From Ruminococcus sp. (GTDB lineage: Bacteria; Bacillota; Clostridia; Oscillospirales; Ruminococcaceae), in the NCBI GenBank assembly GCA_017544125.1, contig JAFYET010000183.1, forward strand, positions 1-11,510: a stretch of 11,510 nt of DNA, in the 5' to 3' direction. The position numbers were made by a program, and so were the translations under genes. The notes below the pieces were generated by a model. That model did no database searches, was not told where the DNA came from, and saw nothing but the letters and a program-made list of their open reading frames with translations. Below, one piece after another: positions 6,330-11,510 of this stretch (the first letter of the stretch is position 1; every line of letters begins with the position of its first letter).

Positions 6330-7589
6330 ATGACGGCATTCAGAGCGGCAGATATACTTCTGCCGAAAAATACAGACATGGAAAAGTGGGCAGCAGTTGC
6401 CTGCGACCAGTATACATCAGAGCCGCAGTACTGGGCAGAGCTCAGAGAGCTTATCGGCGATGCCCCCAGCACCCTTGACCTTATACTCCCCGAGGTGTAT
6501 TTAGGCGAGGGCGATGTGCAGGGGCGCATAGACAAGATACATCAGGCTATGAAAAAATACATAGCGCAGGGCATTTTTGAAGAGCATAAAGACGCACTCA
6601 TCTACTTAGAGCGCACACAGAATGACGGCAAGGTGCGTGCAGGGCTCGTGGGCTGCATAGACTTAGAGGAGTATGATTACTCAAAGGGCTCGACCTCGCA
6701 GGTGCGTGCTACCGAGGCAACGGTAGTCGAGCGCATTCCGCCCCGCTTAAAGGTAAGGCGTGGGGCTGATATCGAGCTTACACATATAATGATACTGATA
6801 GACGACGAGGGCAGGGGTGTTATCGAGCCGCTTGAAGCTAAGAAAGAGGGCTTTAAGAAGCTCTATGACACACCCCTTACCAAAAAGGGCGGCAGCATAA
6901 AGGGCTGGCTGCTTGATGAGGGCAGCAAAGCGGCTGTGCTCGCAGCACTTGACAAGCTGGGCTCAAAGGAAGTGTTTGAAGCAAAATACGGGCTTTCTGA
7001 CACCCCCGTGCTGCTCTACGCAATGGGCGACGGCAACCACTCGCTCGCCACAGCAAAGGCATATTACGAGGAGCTCAAAGCTGCAAACCCCGGCAAGGAC
7101 TTGTCAAACCACCCTGCAAGGTATGCTCTTTGCGAGATAGTCAACCTCCACTCCCCTGCTTTGGAGTTTGAGGCGATACACCGCATAGTAACAAACACCG
7201 ATGTAAGCAGGCTGATGACAGCGCTGACCGATAAGCTGGCACTTTCCGACAAAGAGGGCGTGCAGAAGATAACGGTAGTCGAAAAGGGCGCTCACCGTGA
7301 CTTATACATTCAAAAGCCCCTTTCAAAGCTGGCTGTGGGCTCGCTGCAAGCTGCACTTGATGAGCTGCTGCCCGAAATAGGCGGCGAGGTGGATTACATT
7401 CACGGCGCTGAGGTGGTAGATGAGCTGTCAAAGAAAGATAACGCTATTGGCTTTATACTCCCCGACATGGGCAAGGACGAGCTCTTCCCTACAGTAATAG
7501 CAGACGGGGCGCTGCCGAGAAAGACCTTCTCAATGGGGCACGCTTGGGATAAGAGATACTACATGGAAGCAAGACGCATAACTGAATAG
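6330..7589 (+). CDS. DUF1015 family protein (clostridial type)
   Basis: This 419-residue protein belongs to DUF1015 (Pfam PF06245), whose biochemical role is not settled. Seen are the family's opening ADILLPKNTDMEKWAAVACDQYTS (7-30), the middle TVVERIPPRLKVRRG block (131-145), the GDGNHSLATAK motif (233-243) and the ending FSMGHAWDKRYYMEAR (400-415). The GDGNHS motif takes the place of the (A)DGHHR motif of other DUF1015 proteins, which resembles the conserved loop of the ParB/sulfiredoxin fold used by free-serine kinases, and relatives often sit near serA/serC. A role linked to serine or phosphate chemistry is therefore possible but unproven. The ATG at 6330 is chosen over a TTG at 6315 because GAGGG (6319-6323) lies six bases before it and the family usually starts near this point. 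It is the first gene of a five-gene run; the next gene begins 15 nt after its stop. Confidence 0.92.
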   Translation: MTAFRAADILLPKNTDMEKWAAVACDQYTSEPQYWAELRELIGDAPSTLDLILPEVYLGEGDVQGRIDKIHQAMKKYIAQGIFEEHKDALIYLERTQNDGKVRAGLVGCIDLEEYDYSKGSTSQVRATEATVVERIPPRLKVRRGADIELTHIMILIDDEGRGVIEPLEAKKEGFKKLYDTPLTKKGGSIKGWLLDEGSKAAVLAALDKLGSKEVFEAKYGLSDTPVLLYAMGDGNHSLATAKAYYEELKAANPGKDLSNHPARYALCEIVNLHSPALEFEAIHRIVTNTDVSRLMTALTDKLALSDKEGVQKITVVEKGAHRDLYIQKPLSKLAVGSLQAALDELLPEIGGEVDYIHGAEVVDELSKKDNAIGFILPDMGKDELFPTVIADGALPRKTFSMGHAWDKRYYMEARRITE

Positions 7590-7604
7590 AAAGGCGCATT
7601 TATC

Positions 7605-8777
7605 ATGAGAAACGAACAGATAAAAAAGGAACTCACCACACACATAATACCCTTCTGGAACGCACTGAAAGACGATGAAAACGGCGGCTTTTACGGCTTT
7701 TTGTCAAACTCTTTAGAGCTTGACAAGAAAGCTGACAAGGGCGTTATCCTCCACGCAAGGATACTATGGTTCTACTCCCACGCATATGAGGTGCTTAAGG
7801 ACGAGAGCTTAAAGCCATATGCATTCCACGCATATGAGTTTATAAAGAACCACTGCATCGACTACGACAACGGCGGCGTTTACTGGATGTGCGACTACAA
7901 GGGCAACCCTACTGACACTATGAAGCACACCTACAACATAGCGTTCTGCATATATGCCCTTTCGGCTTACTACAACGCCTTTGGCGACAGGTTCGCACTT
8001 GACCTGGCGCTAAAGCTCTTTGCCGATATCGAGGAGAACACCCTTGATGACTACGGCTACGGCGAGGCTTTCTCTAAAGACTGGCAGCCGATAGACAACG
8101 AAGCGCTCAGCGAGAACGGCTTAAAGGCTGACAAGACGATGAACACTGTGCTGCACCTTATCGAGGGCTACACAGAGCTGCTTCGTGCTATGCATAATGA
8201 GCACACGGAAAAGCGCCTGCGCTTCCTGCTCTCGCAGATGTCAGATATCATCTACGACCCGCAGACAGATGCGCTCAGGGTGTTCTTTGATGATAAATTC
8301 AACTTAGTGGGCGACATACACTCCTACGGGCATGACATCGAGGCGACATGGCTCGTTGACAGGGCTTGCAGGGTGCTGGGCGATGATGAGCTTTCAGAAA
8401 AGTTCAGGGCTATAAACGTTAAGATCGCCAAGAACATTCAGCGCATAGCCATTGACGAAAACGGCGCTATGAACAACGAGCGTGACAAGCAGGAGATAAA
8501 CCGCACCCGTGTATGGTGGGTGCAGGCTGAGGCTGTTGTGGGCTTTATAAACGCCTACCAGAACAGCGGTGATGAGAGCTTTCTTGACAGCGCCCGTGGC
8601 GTGTGGGATTACATTGCACAGCACGTAGTTGACAAGCGTGAGGGCGGCGAGTGGTTCTCAGAACTTACACCTGATAACACACCCCACGAATACAAGGAGC
8701 AGGTAGGCCCATGGAAATGCCCATACCACAACGGCAGAATGTGCTTAGAGGTAATAACAAGGGGCGTGGAGTTTTAA
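7605..8777 (+). CDS. ce: Cellobiose 2-epimerase (AGE superfamily)
   Basis: This cytoplasmic enzyme converts the reducing-end glucose of cellobiose (or lactose) to mannose, giving 4-O-beta-glucosyl-mannose, a substrate for mannosylglucose phosphorylases. The 390 residues match the family length, and from memory the sequence is highly similar to the Ruminococcus albus enzyme, including shared stretches such as ALSENGLKADKTMN, SYGHDIEATWL, ETRVWWVQAEAVVGF-like 'RTRVWWVQAEAVVGF' and VGPWKCPYHNGRMC. The (alpha/alpha)6-barrel active-site residues known from this family are in place: Arg52, His184, His243, Glu246, Trp304 and His375. These separate it from N-acylglucosamine 2-epimerases, which lack the 'SYGHDIE' and 'GPWKCPYHNGRM' context. 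The start is supported by AAAGG (7590-7594) ten bases before the ATG. It lies between DUF1015 and PHP genes, 15 nt and 1 nt apart, in an operon with an endoglucanase, which fits use of cellulose-derived disaccharides. Confidence 0.95.
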   Translation: MRNEQIKKELTTHIIPFWNALKDDENGGFYGFLSNSLELDKKADKGVILHARILWFYSHAYEVLKDESLKPYAFHAYEFIKNHCIDYDNGGVYWMCDYKGNPTDTMKHTYNIAFCIYALSAYYNAFGDRFALDLALKLFADIEENTLDDYGYGEAFSKDWQPIDNEALSENGLKADKTMNTVLHLIEGYTELLRAMHNEHTEKRLRFLLSQMSDIIYDPQTDALRVFFDDKFNLVGDIHSYGHDIEATWLVDRACRVLGDDELSEKFRAINVKIAKNIQRIAIDENGAMNNERDKQEINRTRVWWVQAEAVVGFINAYQNSGDESFLDSARGVWDYIAQHVVDKREGGEWFSELTPDNTPHEYKEQVGPWKCPYHNGRMCLEVITRGVEF

Positions 8778-8778
8778 T

Positions 8779-9480
8779 ATGTATAAATACGAAACACACC
8801 TGCACACCTGCGAGACAAGCGCCTGCGCCACCGCATCGGGCAAAGCCCAGGCGCAGCGGTACAAGGAGCTTGGCTACGACGGCATAATAGTTACCGACCA
8901 CTTCTTTAACGGCAACTGCCTGCCCGAGATACACAGCTGCACCGACTGGAAGCGCAAAGTAGATATGTTCTGCACAGGCTTCGAGCGGGCAAAGGCTGAG
9001 GGAGACAGGATAGGGCTCAAAGTCTTCTTCGGGTTTGAATACTGCTACGAGGGGGCTGACGTGCTGGTATACGGGCTTGACAAGCAGTGGCTCTATGACC
9101 ACCCCGAGATAATGGAGATGTCGTTTTTTGACTTTGCAGAGCTTGCACATAATGACGGGGCAGTGCTCGTTCACGCACACCCTTTCAGGCAGGCGGGCTA
9201 TCTGCGTGAGATAAGGCTTATGCCCGACTATGTTGATGCGGTGGAGGTTTACAACTGCGGCAACTTTGAGGATATATACAACGACCGTGCCTACTGGTAT
9301 GCTTTGCAGTATGGCTTTAACATGACGGGCGGGACGGACAACCACCACCTGACGGTAACGAAACTCAGCGGCATAACTTCAGAAAAGCCGCTTGATACGA
9401 TCGATGACGTAAAGACCGCTATACTGAGCGGTGATATAGGGGTGATCTACCCCGAGGGCTATAAAAGAAAGGAAGGCTGA
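8779..9480 (+). CDS. PHP-domain metal-dependent phosphoesterase
   Basis: This 233-residue protein is made almost wholly of a PHP (polymerase and histidinol phosphatase) domain. Metal-ligand motifs are seen in order: H7-L-H9, D40-H41 (VTDHFF), E87 in GFEY, H132-x-H134 (HAHPF) and D187-x-H189 (GTDNHH), which is a full trinuclear-type set. The family hydrolyses phosphate esters such as histidinol phosphate, nucleoside 3',5'-bisphosphates or nucleotides; this protein lacks features that name a substrate. It has no signal peptide, so it is cytoplasmic. The ATG lies one base after the epimerase stop, with a TGGAG site inside the end of that gene, so the two are probably translationally coupled. By context it could act on a sugar phosphate or nucleotide linked to cellobiose use, but that is inference. 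The many cysteines near the start (residues 11, 16, 47 and 54) are unusual for a small PHP protein. Confidence 0.9.
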   Translation: MYKYETHLHTCETSACATASGKAQAQRYKELGYDGIIVTDHFFNGNCLPEIHSCTDWKRKVDMFCTGFERAKAEGDRIGLKVFFGFEYCYEGADVLVYGLDKQWLYDHPEIMEMSFFDFAELAHNDGAVLVHAHPFRQAGYLREIRLMPDYVDAVEVYNCGNFEDIYNDRAYWYALQYGFNMTGGTDNHHLTVTKLSGITSEKPLDTIDDVKTAILSGDIGVIYPEGYKRKEG

Positions 9481-9482
9481 CA

Positions 9483-10706
9483 ATGAAACTTAAAAGATTA
9501 TTAGCAGCGGTGCTGGCAGCGGCTGTATGCGGCATGATGGCAGGCTGCGGCGACACAGACAGCTCATCAAAGGCTGACAGCGGCAGCGGCAGCAGCACAG
9601 CAGACTCACAGGCGACAGAGAGCGGGGCTGAACAGAAGGAAAAGGACGACACCATAAAGCCCATGCGTGACATCACAGCCTGGGAGCTTGTCAAGGAAAT
9701 GAAGACAGGCTGGAACTTAGGCAACACCTTTGATGCAACTGGCAGCGACGGGCTCAGCGCCGAGACATCGTGGGGGCAGCCCACAACCACCAAGCTCATG
9801 GTAGATGCGGTGGCAGATGCGGGCTTTAACGTATTCAGGCTGCCTGTTTCATGGGGCAAGCATATGGACGACAAGTATCAGGTAGACCAGGCGTGGATGG
9901 ACAGGGTAAGAGAGGTAGTTGACTACGCTATCGACGACGGACTGTTCGTTATACTCAACACCCACCATGAGGACTGGTACTTCCCCAAGGAGGAGGACAA
10001 GGAGCAGGATATCGAGCAGCTCAAGGCTCTCTGGGCACAGATAGCCGAGGAGTTCAAGGGGTATGATGAGCACCTTATCTTCGAGGGGCTCAATGAGCCG
10101 AGGCTCCGTGACACACCGCAGGAGTGGACGGGCGGCACACCCGCCTCCCGTGAGATAGTCAACGAATACGAGAAGGCATTCTACGACACGGTAAGGGCAT
10201 CAGGCGGCAACAACGACAAGCGTGCGCTGATGATATCGGGCTATGCTGCATCGAGTGACCCCAAGGTGTTAAATGACATCAAGCTCCCCGATGAGAATGA
10301 CAAGCACCTTATCGTATCTGTTCACGCATACCTGCCCTACTCATTTGCACTTGACACAAAGGGCACTGACCAGTTCGACGCAGCATCTGACGGCGGCGTT
10401 ATCGACAGCCTGTTTGATAACCTTGACAACATCTTCTTATCAAAGGAGATACCCGTTATCATAGGCGAATACGGCAGCATGAACAAGAACTTCAACGTAG
10501 AGGACAGAGTTGAGTGCGTTAAATACTACCTCGAGGCAGCCAAGGAAAAGGGCGTGCCCTGCGTATGGTGGGATAACAACGCATTCGTGGGCAACGGCGA
10601 GAACTTCGGCCTGCTTTCAAGAAACTCGGTAATAAGCGACAACTTCTCAAATGTATGGGATCCGCAGGAGATAATCGACGCTATAAAGGGTGTATACAAT
10701 GAGTGA
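9483..10706 (+). CDS. Lipoprotein GH5 endoglucanase (GH5_4-like cellulase)
   Basis: This 407-residue secreted enzyme is expected to cut internal beta-1,4 bonds of cellulose, mixed-linkage glucan or xyloglucan by the retaining mechanism. Residues 1-21 are a lipoprotein signal peptide with a MAGC lipobox, so the mature protein starts at Cys22 and is lipid-anchored at the outer face of the membrane. A Ser/Gly/Asp-rich linker (23-58) leads into the catalytic domain (about 62-405). Seen there are the subfamily-4-like GWNLGNTFDA (76-85) and ETSWGQPTTTK (94-104), FRLPVSW (118-124), H161-H162, the acid/base Glu205 in NEP, H281-x-Y283, the nucleophile Glu329 in GEYG, and WWD (362-364). There is no dockerin or carbohydrate-binding module. 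It follows the PHP gene by 2 nt with an AAAGGAAGG ribosome site, and its end overlaps radC. Anchoring near the membrane suggests work on soluble oligosaccharides before uptake. Confidence 0.94.
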   Translation: MKLKRLLAAVLAAAVCGMMAGCGDTDSSSKADSGSGSSTADSQATESGAEQKEKDDTIKPMRDITAWELVKEMKTGWNLGNTFDATGSDGLSAETSWGQPTTTKLMVDAVADAGFNVFRLPVSWGKHMDDKYQVDQAWMDRVREVVDYAIDDGLFVILNTHHEDWYFPKEEDKEQDIEQLKALWAQIAEEFKGYDEHLIFEGLNEPRLRDTPQEWTGGTPASREIVNEYEKAFYDTVRASGGNNDKRALMISGYAASSDPKVLNDIKLPDENDKHLIVSVHAYLPYSFALDTKGTDQFDAASDGGVIDSLFDNLDNIFLSKEIPVIIGEYGSMNKNFNVEDRVECVKYYLEAAKEKGVPCVWWDNNAFVGNGENFGLLSRNSVISDNFSNVWDPQEIIDAIKGVYNE

Positions 10707-11510
10707 CGGTGACGCAAAAGCAGGGGGCTTTTCCTATTCGGGGAGCGTTCTTGATGACCTGCTAAATGACTTAAGCGGCGGCAAAGCGCCTGCCCCAAAA
10801 AAGGCAGCCGCCCCGCAGAAAGCACAACAGCCCACTCCCCCGCCTGCACCTGTCAAGGCAGCACCTGCTGCTCAGGAGGTGCACAGCCACAACGGGCACA
10901 GAGAGCGTGTGCGGGAAAAGTTTATAGGCAACAAACTGAAATTTGATAACTTCTCTGAGCACGAGATAATCGAGCTGCTGCTCTACTACTGCATACCGAG
11001 GTGTGATGTTAACGAGCTGTCACACAGGATAGTGCGCAAATTCGGCGGCTTTACGGGGGTGCTCAATGCGCCCTATGCAGAGCTTATAGCCGTAACGGGG
11101 CTGGGCGAGCAGAGCGCTTTATATCTTAAGATACTTATGCGGCTGTGCGCAAAATACAACCTTGAAATGCAGCGCAGGGTGTCGGTAACTAACGCCGAGT
11201 CGCTGTTTGACTACATGGTATACCAGTTTGCGGGCGAGTCGAAAGAGTGTGCAAAGCTATATCTCGTTGACGAGAACGGCAAGGTGGGCGCACCCTTTGA
11301 GATAGGCAGAGGGCTTGAAGAGCGGTCGGTATTTGACTTCAAAAAGACCATGAACATAATCTCAAACTCAAGTGCCAAAAGCATACTGCTCGCTCACAGC
11401 CACGAGAAGACCGCAGCCCCCTCGGATAACGATGTTATAATGACAAGGCGCTTCAGACAGATGTTAGACCCTATCGGGGTGACTCTGATAGACCATTTCG
11501 TGGTGCGTGA
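10699..11510 (+). CDS. radC: RadC family (JAB/MPN domain) protein, divergent, 3' end missing
   Basis: The first 270 residues are present; the gene runs off the window. Residues 28-60 form a Pro/Ala/Lys-rich low-complexity linker, followed by a helix-hairpin-helix-like domain (about 62-155, with HNGHRERVREKF, EIIELLLYYCIPRCDVNELSHR and VTGLGEQSA) and a JAB/MPN (JAMM-type) domain (about 163 onward). The JAMM histidines H233 and H235 are kept (AHSHEK) and D245 follows in PSDND, but the usual HNHPSG is replaced by HSHEKT and the spacing to the Asp is one residue shorter than normal. The usual 'V-x-P-R-E' segment reads VFDFKK here. RadC proteins are annotated in DNA repair, yet their true role is unclear. 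The ATG overlaps the end of the GH5 gene by 8 nt, with AAAGGG (10685-10690) upstream. It may be a paralogue rather than the main RadC of the genome. Confidence 0.88.
   Translation, partial: MSDGDAKAGGFSYSGSVLDDLLNDLSGGKAPAPKKAAAPQKAQQPTPPPAPVKAAPAAQEVHSHNGHRERVREKFIGNKLKFDNFSEHEIIELLLYYCIPRCDVNELSHRIVRKFGGFTGVLNAPYAELIAVTGLGEQSALYLKILMRLCAKYNLEMQRRVSVTNAESLFDYMVYQFAGESKECAKLYLVDENGKVGAPFEIGRGLEERSVFDFKKTMNIISNSSAKSILLAHSHEKTAAPSDNDVIMTRRFRQMLDPIGVTLIDHFVVR

Noticed and set aside
8665..9348. Long minus-strand open frame of 227 codons opposite the PHP gene
   Set aside because: It is a shadow of the PHP gene and the end of the epimerase gene; its translation shows no domain pattern, and the plus-strand genes have complete metal and catalytic motifs.
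9552..9660. Ser/Gly-rich repeat-like DNA at the start of the GH5 gene
   Set aside because: It is the coding sequence of a lipoprotein linker, not a separate DNA repeat.

Overview
The window looks like chromosomal DNA of an anaerobic, fibre-degrading Clostridium-class bacterium close to Ruminococcus (Oscillospiraceae). The reasons are a cellobiose 2-epimerase that, from memory, closely resembles the Ruminococcus albus enzyme, a lipoprotein GH5 endoglucanase, a long-form SecA with a SEC-C zinc tail, a clostridial-type DUF1015 protein, purine-rich Shine-Dalgarno sites and dense same-strand gene packing. I see no phage, transposon, CRISPR array, tRNA or rRNA.

Left block (1-2452, + strand): the 3' end of a folylpolyglutamate synthase gene (folC), then a GNAT acetyltransferase overlapping it by ATGA, a patatin-like phospholipase, and a membrane-anchored YkuE-type metallophosphoesterase with a TTG start. 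These are tightly spaced and probably co-transcribed. A perfect 15-bp hairpin at 2485-2518 ends this block and also ends the convergent minus-strand gene that follows.

Middle (2545-6292): a minus-strand gene for an unidentified protein with a membrane segment at each end, then a divergent intergenic region with a good sigma-A-type promoter for each direction. The secA promoter is exact consensus (TTGACA-17-TATAAT). secA follows (935 aa), with a hairpin after its stop.

Right block (6330-11510, + strand): DUF1015 protein, cellobiose 2-epimerase, PHP-domain metal hydrolase, lipoprotein GH5 endoglucanase and a divergent RadC (cut by the window end). Gaps are 15, 1 and 2 nt and then an 8-nt overlap, so this looks like one operon. 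A plausible working model is that the surface GH5 enzyme cuts beta-glucan or cellulose to short oligosaccharides, these are taken up, and the cytoplasmic epimerase converts cellobiose to glucosyl-mannose for phosphorolysis. No transporter or GH130 phosphorylase lies in the window. The roles of DUF1015, PHP and RadC in this operon are unknown. A catabolite-repression-like operator and a leader hairpin lie just upstream.

Most of the window is recognisable housekeeping and carbohydrate metabolism. The points most worth a second look are the composition and possible control of the epimerase/cellulase operon, the altered JAMM motif of RadC, and the unidentified two-membrane-segment protein divergent from secA.
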